A stretch of DNA of 64,000 bases from Mucor racemosus. Taxonomy: Eukaryota > Mucoromycota > Mucoromycetes > Mucorales > Mucoraceae. The translations under genes were made by a program, and so were the position numbers. The notes under the pieces were generated by a model. The model made no database searches. It was given only the letters and a program-made list of their open reading frames with translations, and was not told the origin of the DNA. Below, piece after piece: positions 1 through 10,650 of the stretch. Location of the stretch: NCBI GenBank assembly GCA_027405735.1, contig JAPEHQ010000012.1, positions 868,001 to 932,000 on the forward strand. Reading direction: 5' to 3'. The stretch's first letter is position 1, and each line of letters opens with the position of its first letter.

Positions 1-2376
1 GTAAATATAATATATATATATATATATAAGTAATTGAAATGATAATATTGCCATTTACCTTGTCTTACTTGAAGGCAATTGTAAGGATTCTAGAACGAAT
101 TTGGGCAGCAGGTGTTCTACAAGAACCATATTAATTTATGCTACCATTAACACGTTTTTTTATGCTACAAACCTTCTGAATTTGGCTTCATAGCATACTC
201 TTAATAAGGGGGCAACCTTGGTTGACCTAGAATCATTACAGATACAAATTACAGGAATTTTACTTTTTCTAATAAGCTGTGCTAATTCTGCTGCTCCACC
301 ACGATCACCAGCAGACATACCATCAACTTCATCCATGATTAAAACGACCTTTTTACCCTTGAGCAATCTAGGTTCAGCAGCCTAATCAATTGATACGTTA
401 ATACACAATCGTCAACTTGATTTATACTTGCAAAATACCTTTTTACTTCCCCCGGGTTTGGCGTTTGGTTGGAAAAATTCAGTCATTGTACGATTATCCA
501 TCATTTCAGTGATACTTTCTTCTAGAATCTTTTTACTACGAACATCACTTGCATTAAATTCCAGAGGTTCGTAACCGTTTGATTTGGTAACAACACTAGC
601 AGTTGTTGTTTTACCGATACCAGGAGGGCCACTAAGTAAAATTGCACCAAAGCTATTTATATCATCACCAGAATTGTCAAACCCTTTGGAATAATTCTCT
701 TGCCAATTCTCAAGCCATTCGTTAATACGACGAACCATTTCTTTATTACCGACAATATCTTTGATATCAGTTGGCTTGTACTTTTCAGTCCATAATTGTG
801 TTTGATTAGCTTCTTTGGATGGACTGCAATGTTTTGTCTAATCAGTTAAACGAAATTTCATGATCAATATAATATCTTACGTTAGTATAACAGCAGCTTT
901 TGCTTTTGCAGCAGCAGAAGTAGGTTTAGAACTAGGCTGTTCAATCATATTGACAGCTTTCTTCTCGCTAGATGATTCGACAAGATGATAAAATGCATCT
1001 TCATCAAGCACAGCAGTACCTACGCTTTTTGCTTTGGCAATCTTTGATTCACCAGCATCTCTACCCATACAAAGATATTTAGTTTTACCACTGACAGCTG
1101 TAGTAACTCGACTATGTGATTATGTTAATATTATATCAACTACAAATTCAAAAAAAAAAAAAAAAAAAAAAAATTACCCTCCATATCTCATGATGATATC
1201 TTTTGTTTGATCTCTTGTTAAAGTTTCATATTGACCTGATATAACAAATGCAAAACCATCCAAGCAATTGGGAGCACCAACAGGTTCAGGACGAGTTCCT
1301 AATGCCTTTGGAGGTTCTTGGCTTTTCATCATTGCAAAGTAATTCTTTTTCTTGGGTTTTTCCTCAACATCATCGGCTACAATAGCTGCTTCTTCCTTGA
1401 CTTTGGTTGCCTTCTTGGTAGGTTTCTTGGCAGGTGCAGGTGAATCTGATTTCTTGGCTTTCTTTTGAGGGCGTTTCACTTCTTCTTCTTCTTCGTAGTC
1501 ATCCTCATCACTAGCATTATCATCCTCGTTACTAAAATCATCGGCATCTTCACTGGCGCTTTCATCATCGTCAAAATCATCTTGACTATCACTAATGGAG
1601 CGCTTCTTTTTTGCAGATTTGACAGGTGCTTTACGCTTAGTTGATTTGTTTGTGGTTGCCTTGGTTTTGGGAGTGGCAGCTTTTGCTGCTGCTGCTGTTG
1701 CTGCTTTGGTTGCAGATGCTTTGGACACAGATGCCTTGGGTGCAGATGCCTTGGGTGCAGATGCCTTGGGTGCAGATGCCTTGGTTGCAGATGCCTTGGT
1801 TGCAGATGCCTTGGTCGAAACTTCCTTGGATTTTGATTCAACAGGCTTGGGAGTAGCTGCTGGTTTGGATGTGTTTGATTCAGATGCTGCTGCGGGTTTT
1901 GAGGATGTCTCTTTTGATCCAAAGAATGACTTGGGATCAACAGTTTCACTGTTAAATAAGATCTAATCAGTCTATTACTTTCAATTGCTTAATATATCAT
2001 CTATACCTTTTATCGTTTTCCTTTGAGAAATGTTTTGAAACTAATGAAGGTTGACTATGAAAAGAATGTATCAGCAATGCATGAAATTAGAAAAAGGATT
2101 GCGTTGTTAGGAGCGATCTCAATACAAATCATTATCTTGATCAGTTTCTTCTACATGATAGCATTTTATTAATTATTTGTTTATTATCAAAACTCAATTT
2201 ACTTTTTTTTACTTTACCAGTAGCTTTTTTCTTTCGAGTAGCTGTTGCTGTTGGTTTCTTTTCAGAGTTAACCTATAGACAAAAGACAATTATATAAATG
2301 TCAACCCAAGCATCTTATTTCCGGGAAAGCTATAACTATATACCGGTTTCTTTGTGAAATATCTCTCAATTCCCAT
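1..2376 (-). CDS. RFC1: Replication factor C large subunit (RFC1), 5' part of gene, cut by window edge
   Basis: Large subunit of the clamp loader that opens and loads PCNA in the nucleus. Exons I can phase: 2344-2376, 2218-2272, 2126-2150, 2007-2054, 1178-1948, 881-1111, 439-823, 173-381, 69-116; the gene continues beyond base 1. The start MGIERYFTKKP resembles the PCNA-binding N-terminus of RFC1 proteins. Then come a DPKSFFG segment, a Lys/Ala-rich linker with five-residue repeats, an acidic Ser/Asp stretch, and a BRCT domain (FVISG, IIMRYGG, TKYLCMGRDAGESK, LDEDAF). The AAA+ part opens with LWTEKYKPTD, followed by Walker A GPPGIGKTT, the RFC-type FNASDVRSKK, and Walker B LIMDEVDGMSAGDRGG. 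The last visible exons read CYEAKFRR and IRSRILTIAFK, as in sensor regions of RFC1. No lesions seen. The C-terminal RFC1 domain lies outside the window. Confidence 0.95.
1725..1815 (-). repeat. 15-bp in-frame minisatellite in RFC1 linker
   Basis: Tandem units close to gcagatgccttgggt, six to seven copies, inside the RFC1 exon at 1178-1948. On the minus strand each unit encodes five residues of the type KASAP or KASAT, a low-complexity linker before the BRCT domain. Length probably varies between strains by slippage. Confidence 0.85.
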
Positions 2377-3430
2377 AATCTACAACTGAAAATTACTTTT
2401 GAATATGATGAGAAATAAAAAAGATCTGTCTAAAATAAAACGCGATATATAACGGGCTCACATTATCGCGACAATTTACTGCAAATTGAAGTGACATTTA
2501 GCTTCGAGCAAGCGACGTGACCGTTACACTCTGTATTGCAGGTCGCTCGAGTGTTGCTAAACTTGCATTTATCAATCATCTTGAGGCTCAAGTTCTAATG
2601 TAAATGGAATTGTTAGATAGCAGGGCATTAATTCACCATTAAATGTGTTTAAAATGCCTTGTGTTGCATATATGAATCATTTCTTTTCAAATATGTAAGA
2701 CGGACCAGTATTGCTATGGAGACAAAACTGGATCAGAGTCATTAATAGCAGCACTATAGCATTTATTTTATACGAAAACTCTTTGGTCAATACAGAGATT
2801 ATTATAAAAAGCTCTAATCCGATATATACTAAGAAAGGTGGGGATCTATATGATGATTAATCCCGAGTTTTGGTTTATTTGACATCAGCTAAAAAGCTGG
2901 TGAAATGTCTCTTATCTTTATTAGCATGTATAGCCACTTCAGATGTCATTTACGCAGATAGAATATAATCAAACGTATTTCTCTTTCATCATTAAATTAA
3001 AACATACGACTTATTATGCAAATTTACGTTAAATATGCACAGTTAAATCTGAAATGGCAATCTAATCATTTAGTAACCATTTTCCACAAATGCTAGCAGG
3101 TAATTTGTGAAATCAATGATAATAATTGAAAACTTTAGATGCTGCCATTATTTAACATTGTTGCTCTAAACTGCCTTCGTCACATCCAATAATCTAAAAA
3201 ATGTAAAAAAAAAAACTTGAGATGATATTATACCAATATTGGAGAAACAATTTTTTATTTATATATCCACTGATAAACCTACTGGTATATACGTATATCA
3301 TAACAAAATCAAAAAATTATATTTTTTGATGGTTTCTCACGTGTAGCTAATGAAAAGAATGCTGATATCGATCATAATACAATTACATTAAGTTTTTAGT
3401 AAAGCGTCATCACACGGTAGTTAAAATCAT
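2377..3430. other. RFC1 upstream region, no gene seen
   Basis: AT-rich sequence upstream of RFC1 with no convincing coding region or RNA gene on either strand. The first 150 bases above the RFC1 start should hold its promoter; I see no clear core motif. Confidence 0.5.
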
Positions 3431-3709
3431 ACGGAACTTACATGATAGAAATAACCTTATAGATATATAGAGCATCCTCTGGAGATTGCTGCTGATACGA
3501 AAGTGTTTTTATGTATCTTTGAATGGGGCAGTATAACATATTATATCCATACACATTAATAATAATTTCTATGGTCACATCTAATGGACATGGGTCCATT
3601 AGATCTTATCACATAATCCCAATAACTATATAAACCCATATTTAATTCATTCTAATAAACGGTACTTTTTACGTTGATTTTAATTTACAAAGTCTCGATA
3701 AATCAGAGA
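3430..3709 (+). mobile_element. LTR-like sequence (right part), abuts CACTA-like copy
   Basis: Contains a TATA-like aactatataaaccc near 3623 and a poly(A)-signal-like ctaataaacggtac near 3652, ending cgataaatca at 3709. The same order of motifs and the end cgataaatca recur at 63800-63892, which marks a shared element end. The sequence after 3709 is the distal end of the minus-strand repeat copy. The left boundary and target duplication were not found, so the start given is approximate. Confidence 0.45.
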
Positions 3710-5805
3710 GGTAAGACTAAAACTCAATGTAAATCACCTCTAACGCAGTAATTATAAAGTAAGGCTATACTATCATCAAATAAAATACCACACAATTTTA
3801 ACATGTATAAAGATTTACAGCAACATGCTTGAATCAAGTGGGTGCAGCATTGTAAATTCTTGAAAAAGCTCTGAAGTATTATAAAATCTCTTATTTTTCA
3901 GACTTAAAAGGCTTATAAGCGGAATATTAATTTAGAAAAGTATTTTTGTCCAGATCATCAATTTTGACATTTTTTAAATTTTTTTTTTCTGATTTTGCAA
4001 ATCTAGAGTTAATTATACTTCCAATTATAAAAACAAAAAATATACACATGTACCAAATTTAGCGCTCTATTTGCTCAATAAAAAATAACAAACATTTTTA
4101 TTGCGAAATATTACATGAAAATCCTTTAATCAAAAAACCGTTTTTGGGACAAAACTACAAATTTTCATTACTTAACATTTAATATTAAGCTTTTATAAAA
4201 TGTGTATTAGTCATGGCTACAATTTTCTCTCACAATGTAGTATATTTAAATGTTGATTTTGGTATCAAAATTTGATTTTTCTGTTTTTTGATAAAAATCA
4301 TGAGTGTTGGTAAGGATGAAATGGGCTCTGAAAATGTCCGCTACAAAGTCTTAATTTTCAGACTGTATATGGTTAAATATAAGAAAAGTTGAAAAAAGAA
4401 GCGCATTTTTATTTTAAAACCTAGATACATACCATAGTATAAGAGACTTAACCGTTCGATCTTGCTATCCTAAATTATGGCGTCGCTCTATGGGCTTGGT
4501 TTGGCAATTTTTTAATGAATGAATGATATGACTGACAGTTTTTTTAGTAGAAAAATGTATATTTCTATGGTAACAGATATTGTTTACTTTGTTTAGTTTA
4601 TGGTTCATGTGCTGTAATGCTGCTTTTACATTGGCTGAAATGTGCAATCTAGCAGGCGTTTAATTGCGCTGAATAATGTAAAGCCTTGAAAATCCTTTTC
4701 TACGGGTATTGTTTCTTTTTGTTTTCGTATTCCAAGGATATATTTTCCATTTGGTAAGCATATCAGACTATCAAGCTGATATTCTTTTCTTTTATTATCG
4801 GAATAAGCATCCTTATATAAGAGACTAATGTTTTTAACGTAGTAGGTAGCAGTCGTTATATTAGAGGTGACTGATATTTTTATTTAACCGTATTCTACTG
4901 TAAGATCAAATATCATTTTTTACTACTGTACTGTGGATGTATTCCTGGATTACCAGATCAAATCGAAGGCAATGATATTTATATCTACTCAATGAAAAGC
5001 TAGAACTGGCTACAGACCCACGAAATCTTCCAGAAAATTGATACAATTTCAAATGATATAGAAACAAAAAAAAAGAATAATCTAATATCTTGCATAATAA
5101 TCATAGTTTTGATCGTAGCTATACTTGAAAACAAACCTTTTTACAGCTGCTAATCGTAAACTAAAATAGTGAGTTTAACGAAGGTTAATTTGTTTAACTT
5201 TTATGTGTGATAAAGTAACATGTATAATCTTAGATTTGACTTGCATATAAACTTAAGCAGCAAGTGTTATTTAAGTTTATGCCCTTACAAAAACCATTGT
5301 TGCTATGAACTGATATGGTTATAACTATAAACATATTTACAAATGATGATAATCGTAAATACTGTATATTGACTCTTGCATGTATTGCTCTACATCAACA
5401 ACGCATTAAATTGTATTGTCTATAATCTATATTAATAAAAACAAATGTAATTTAAAAACCCATTCTATTAAAAAGATGCAATGGAATTTTGAGAACGGCA
5501 CGATGCTCATATCTCATATATAAGCCAATTTATGCCCATACAATCAGCTCATTGTTATGCTCATGGTCAGATTTCCTTATTATGCACAAATAGGCATAAT
5601 GATATGCTTATGGACAATTCTACTATTATGCACACATGGGATTGATTTCATGCAAATGGACAAAGTCTATAATTCTGCACATACAGGCTTAGAGTTGTGC
5701 TCGTGTGCAGTTTCTTTTGTTATGCCCATGTGCATCTTGTTAATTGTTTAGCCATATTCAGTGGGCACAACGAAATTATCTTGTGCAGCACAGGTCGGCT
5801 GTAGT
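3710..5805 (-). mobile_element. CACTA-like non-autonomous element, copy A
   Basis: About 2.1 kb, aligned by eye in reverse orientation with 60312-62400 and with the pieces of 39955-45374. Read on the minus strand it starts at 5805 with ACTACAGCCGACCTGTGC, matching CACTACGGCCGACC of other copies except the outermost base. Next to this end lie degenerate subterminal motifs around ATGCNCATGGG (5540-5750), as expected of CACTA/EnSpm ends. A conserved peptide remnant is at 4465-4650. The distal 0.75 kb (3710-4550) is the module shared with 29735-30485 and 36600-37335. No transposase was recognised and the opposite terminal inverted repeat was not identified, so the superfamily is an inference. Confidence 0.6.
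4465..4650 (-). pseudogene. Conserved short coding remnant inside repeat copy A
   Basis: Reads LHISANVKAALQ then NHKLNK and HIIHSLKNC. The same peptide is readable at 44396-44578 (+), and at about 61465-61640 (+) with a stop after KIGNI. Function unknown. It may be the relic of an element-encoded exon or a captured fragment. It is conserved among copies simply because the repeat is conserved; I have not shown selection on the protein. Confidence 0.35.
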
Positions 5806-6062
5806 CTTTGAACTGAATACGGATTTACTTTTGACCTATAAAAATTGATTTATTAGTAAAATCAATTAACAAGTAATTATTATGGTGTACCTTTAACAGT
5901 TGGTGGTGGTAAGTATACAAGATAATATCTCGTTTTCCTCTTCTTGGCTATTGGTCATTAAACGGAAACAAATATTTTTTAGAAAATAAATAGGTTTTTT
6001 ACTTGAGTTTATTCATTCATTTATTCATTCAAATCAAGTCAATGCTATGCATACTTTCATAA
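5806..6062. other. Spacer between repeat copies, no gene seen
   Basis: AT-rich sequence between the terminus of CACTA-like copy A and the start of the 6063-7110 repeat. Nothing recognised. Confidence 0.4.
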
Positions 6063-7110
6063 TTAATCACCAATTATCTGCAGATAGATATCGACTTTAG
6101 TCCAAAAAAGCATTGATTATAACGTAGGTAATGGAGCAAATTGACTAAGTTTAGGATGATTTTTTTTGTTCGAGGGAAATATTATAACGTGCCTTAACAT
6201 TAACAGTTAATAATTCATTTCCAAATAAACAATATAAAAACATGTACTTGTACCTGCTACTTGATTTCAGTTTATGAAAAATATTGGTCTTTTTGTTGTT
6301 GTTTTAAACATAAATAAAAGTGCTGAGGAAAGAGTGGGGAAGAAAAAAGAAAAATAATCCTACATCAGTCGATTTTGTGTGTTACAAACGTAAATTTACA
6401 AAGACATAAATACGGTTAGCGTTGCCAAACAGGTCGTTGTCGCTGTTCCTACTTGGTCTCCGTAAGTATAAAAGACGAGCCGAGTCTAGGACGAGCTTGA
6501 CCAAAGCTCGCCACAACGAGCCGAGCTTTGTATCACTCGAGCTCGAGCCGAGCTTTAATAAAAGCTCGTTTGACAAAGACGAGTTTTTGACTTTTTTTTA
6601 AAAAGCTCGTTTGAGAAAGACGAGCTTTTGACTTCTTTTCAAAAAGTTCAAATTTAAATAATAATTAGTAAATGCTATGACATTATTACTTTAGATAATT
6701 GTCAATTGACATTCATAAGTTTGCTTTACTTTAGATATTTGTCACTGGAAAGGTAAAATAAAGCTCGCATTGAGATGATGAGTTTTAGTCGCTGCATAAA
6801 AAAGCTCGTTTGGGGTAAACGAGCTCTAGTCACGCGCAAAAAAAAGCTCGTCGAGGTTGAACGAGCTTTTTTGTAAGCTCGTCTAACTTTAACGAGCCTT
6901 GAGAAAAGCTCGGCTGCATAAAAAAGGCTCGGCTCGTTTAATATCACTAGGTCTCCGAAAGAAGAACATCGGCAGAACTATTTCAAATCCCAAATTTCAA
7001 TTGATACCGTATATCTCGTCAATAAGACAATTCTGTTCAATCAGGTTAACTCACATCTGCTTTAAACTGTTCAAATTATCTTTGTTATTAATTATATTGT
7101 GATTGATATA
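6063..7110 (+). repeat. Dispersed repeat R2, copy 1 (split by hAT MITE)
   Basis: From aaaaaagcattgattataacg to gttattaattatatt this aligns with 37375-38370. Shared blocks include gtacttgtacctgctacttg, the stretch around gaggaaagagtgggg, and ttctgttcaatcag. Both copies carry one insertion absent from the other: here the hAT-like MITE at 6463-6949, in the other copy a solo LTR. No protein of its own was recognised. Confidence 0.75.
6463..6949. mobile_element. hAT-like MITE, 487 bp, with 8-bp target duplication
   Basis: The element is flanked by the direct repeat ggtctccg (6455-6462 and 6950-6957). The uninterrupted homologue at 37749-37756 has a single ggtccccg, so the empty site is present in the same window. 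The ends are imperfect inverted repeats: TAAGTATAAAAGACGAGCCG at the left, and TAGTGATATTAAACGAGCCG reading inward from the right. The interior is filled with repeats of the type aaagctcgtttga and gacgagctttt in both orientations. An 8-bp duplication and TAGTG-type end fit the hAT superfamily. No transposase; mobilised in trans if at all. Confidence 0.85.
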
Positions 7111-7900
7111 GTGTATGTATATACCTTTCAAAGACTGGCTGACTGACTAGTATGAAATCCAAGAATTCCTAATTTAAGACAGGTAAAGTAGTATAATGCA
7201 TAATACAATTGCTTTCATCAATCATGCTTATACTGTATACGACAATAAAAGTGCTTATCTTTACTTTATTTAGAGATAAGCTAACCAAACTACTCATGAA
7301 AGTTACAGAAATATACCAAAAGCAGCCAATAGTGTAAAGTTCAATCATTGCAAAATACAATTGTTTTTATATTGAATACATTTTTCATAATCAGTTTACA
7401 GTTTGTGAGCTACAAACATTATATTTGAGCATTCATAAACTTTTTCTCGTCATGGCCGGCTTCAATCAGCTTGCTTTCGAACATTATCAAGCTTAATTTT
7501 ATAGAATTAATATGGCTCGTTATCATAATTTGGACATAATGTGTTTGTGGAAATGGTAAAATTCCATAAGAAAAAGGTGTGCTCTGTTCACATGCTGTCT
7601 AATAACTGTTTTTTTTCAATACATAGATGGTTTCAAGATTAGATGTTAAGAATATTGATATGTAAGATCACAACATAAATGTGCCAGCAAGTTTAGTTAA
7701 TTTGTTACTGCTAACTAATGCACCATTTTTTATAATTTAGATAAATTTGTATTTGATTTGTCTCGGTATGGTAAATTTATTCAACTATCAATTGAATACC
7801 AAATGCAACTAAATAATAAAATAAATTATGGTTTGAAGAATTGTATCTGCAATATATTTATGCCTTTTTTAAGAAAAAAAGCCAAATAAGCCAATAGATA
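7111..7900. other. Intergenic, no gene seen
   Basis: AT-rich sequence with no convincing reading frame, RNA gene or recognised repeat. Confidence 0.4.
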
Positions 7901-8121
7901 TTACTATATGAGTACAAAAGAGCTTCAAATTAAGCATATGAGATGAAATGTTTAAGCCCATATAGGCAGTTTGATGAGCATATGAGCAGAAATTACATTT
8001 CACCTCATGGGCTGATCGATAAGAAGTTAACCATGTTCACTGAAGTGAAAATTTACACCAAAAATTTCAGCCCATATGAGCTGGTCAGTCAGCTCATGAG
8101 CTGAAACATTTGGCCGTAGTG
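7900..8121 (+). mobile_element. Right end of a CACTA-like element (second subfamily)
   Basis: The segment ends with ttggccgtagtg at 8110-8121; in reverse it starts CACTACGGCCAAATG, sharing the first ten bases with the CACTACGGCC ends at 39955 and, nearly, 60312. Inward lie subterminal repeats of the palindromic type cagcycatatgagctg (examples at 7985-8000, 8023-8035, 8080-8105). I could not find the matching left end, so this may be a truncated copy. It carries no coding sequence. Confidence 0.5.
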
Positions 8122-8700
8122 TCTCGATATACAACTACTTAACGATCGGTTGCTTAGGCTCGGGTTTTTTTGAGTAACTCTGAAATATTTCAGAATCGGC
8201 AAATGCTTGTTAAAACTGCTTGCTCTGGCTTGGGCTTGGACATTTTGCGAACGCTAGTAAATAGCTCCGAACAGCTAGAGCAGTGTCTTGCTTTGACTGT
8301 ATAGCCTAATTTCATAAGACACCATACGCCAAAATAAACATGGTGCGGCTCCAAAGAACAGGATTATAATTCAACAGGTTAATTATCTTACAAATTACTA
8401 TAATAACCTGCACTGCTGCGATTATAATGCGTATTACTTCGTTTTCCCTGTAGGTGGTATGTTCGTATTTTTTTTTAATGGTAGAGAGTAAATTTTACAA
8501 GTAGCGCAAAAATAGTGAAATATTTGCTTGCCTCTGGGTAAACTTTAAAAAATGAGTTTTTTTTTTGAAATTTCAAAATACCCGCTTCCTTTTTCGTTTG
8601 GAAATATAAAAACAGTTTATAAAAAACCATATTCGAATAAAAAATAACAATATTGATATATATATATATATATACATACAGTATATAGAAGTTAAATGAA
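8122..8700. other. Intergenic, no gene seen
   Basis: AT-rich stretch with a short TA dinucleotide run at about 8657-8673. Nothing else recognised. Confidence 0.4.
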
Positions 8701-9075
8701 GATCATGTATATTTTACTTTTATAAATCCTTTAAAATTTTTGATATTGTAGACTTTTTTCGGGTCTGGTCGTACCATTTTATTATTCTTCCTAAATTAAA
8801 CATCGTTTTATTAGACTAATGATGTATATGATATTTTACACTTTACATAAATAGAAGATAAAATAAGCCTTTGCATAATTAGTTATGCATTCGAACCTTA
8901 ACTTTTGTATGAAATTTCGATAATACCTGCACCTCACAGTTGTTTGAGATATTTAAACAGCCGCGTCCGGACTGTTCGGTAGTTTTTTTCTAGAAATTGA
9001 CAGCTTGAAAAAATTATTAGATGGTCACGTCCGGTGATTGTTCGGCATTTGTTTTGGAAGAGTGACCGTTGGCAG
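8700..9075 (-). repeat. Dispersed repeat R4, copy 1
   Basis: In reverse orientation this aligns with 39640-39954. Shared landmarks are tgccgaac at the outer end, caccggac, accatctaataat, gtccggacgcgg, tgtttaaatat, atcgaaatttca and aatttaaaggatttat. The GC-richer outer 100 bases contain repeated CCGAAC and CCGGAC words, looking like a transposon subterminal region. Family unknown. Confidence 0.6.
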
Positions 9076-10480
9076 AAAGTGAATCACATACAGTATTCAA
9101 TAAAAAACCATTTTATTTTTTTTCTTTTAGTTTCAATCTTTTTAACTTGTTGAGCTAGAAAAAGTAAGTATGATAGTAGTTCGACTTTTGATTTGAATGC
9201 TTACAACATTTTATTAGGTTGTCTTCATCTTATTCATAAAGATCTTTTGTTCATAAATCCTTATCATAATTATGACACATGTTTATTAAATTTTTTTTAC
9301 TACGCTAGAAGAAACTACCACGGGACCCTGATTTTTGACTTAATTTCTTCAAAAATTATCCAGTTGATACATAATTTATATTGTTTTATATGAATAGGAA
9401 CTGACTTGATTTGTTATTAGCCGAACCATATAAACTGTCTCTACGTAAGGTAATAAATATTCTTTTACAGTATTATCTTTATATTGAAATAAATTAATCT
9501 ATAATTATGTAGTCTTTAAGGTTGCTGTATATCGTCTTCTCTGATACTCTGATAAAAATCTTGATTTCCCTCAGTTGTTTGAATTTAGTATGATTAAAAT
9601 AAATTTTGCAACAATGCGTTTATCAATATACTGTATGAATTTCGATATCTGGTATAAATTAGTATTACCCGGAAAAGTCCTTTATTTTGAAGTGCTACGT
9701 TAGTAGTTTATTTACATGTTTATCCACTCTTAAAAAAGGCTTGTCTGACGACTACTTCTATATCTAATGATATGCTCTTTAATAATTATGTTGTCTGTAT
9801 TGTTGTAACGATTAGTGCGTGTATTGGGTCTGGCTGAGGTCTATCTAGAAGTAGTCAAATGGCGAAATCGGTACCAATTTAGTATAATATATGCTATAAA
9901 TCTTTTGTCATTTTCCCAAATAAAATTTTTAAACCCATTATTCTATTAATCTAGACCCAAAAAAAGTGATTTTATCGAATTATCAGAAAGCGTACAAACA
10001 ATATAAGCCCAGTAAAAGTAAAGGGCGTAAATAATAGAAGCTGAACTAACCCAATAAATTGATAACGTTAATAGTAGATCATGTAATCAAGCACTAACAT
10101 CTGGATAATACAATTAAATTCAGGCCATTAATAAACATATATGTATTGAAATTAAAGGAATTAATAGTAAATAAAATTATGTGTTTTTCTCCTGTAAACA
10201 CTAATAGTGCACCACAGAAAAAACAATCTAAAAATATGTTAACATTAATTTATATGTACGTGAATGTATGTAAATATACGTAGATGTACATAAAAAATGG
10301 TATCATTTATTTACATTATTTAATGTTATTGTGGTTTTCCTAGTTAAATAATGTTAAAAATCAAAAATTACATTATTATTTCCGTAGTGGTAGTGGTAGT
10401 GGTATATTTACGTTCCAATATGATGGTAATATAGCCAAACCGAGCAAATAAAAAAAGATTTAGGAATGTAGAGAGGCAGT
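9076..10480. other. Intergenic, no gene seen
   Basis: AT-rich, no gene recognised. A short trinucleotide-like run (gtagtggtagtggtagtgg) is near 10385-10403. Confidence 0.4.
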
Positions 10481-10494
10481 AGAAAGCATCAAAT

Positions 10495-10650
10495 TTTGAG
10501 TAAAACGTTGGAGTATGCAGGTAATATGCGAGGTTTACCACCGTATTACGCAAGGTAATATGAGCCTTTTACCACACCGGACTCCGTTGTAAGGTAATAT
10601 GTGCATACTACCTGCGTATTACCTGCGTATTCAATAAGAATTAACCACGG
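10495..10650. repeat. Cluster of ggtaatatg / attacctgcg motifs
   Basis: The words aggtaatatg and its complement recur at least six times in 155 bp, including a direct doublet of attacctgcgt at 10615-10640, and the two flanks are partly inverted (tatgcaggtaatatgcg against attacctgcgtatt). This looks like the terminal region of a small transposon, but no duplication was identified. Confidence 0.4.

Noticed and set aside
1476..1966. Open frames with PRHLHPRHL-type or ADALGADAL-type repeats
   Set aside because: These are shifted-frame and antisense shadows of the RFC1 KASAP minisatellite and linker.
5557..5751. A 64-codon hydrophobic frame (also at 42711-42998 and 60405-60590)
   Set aside because: It is the translation of the degenerate subterminal DNA repeats of the CACTA-like element, not a protein gene.
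6382..7102. Several frames with LxxKARLHKKGSARL-like text
   Set aside because: They arise from the short repeats of the hAT-like MITE on both strands.
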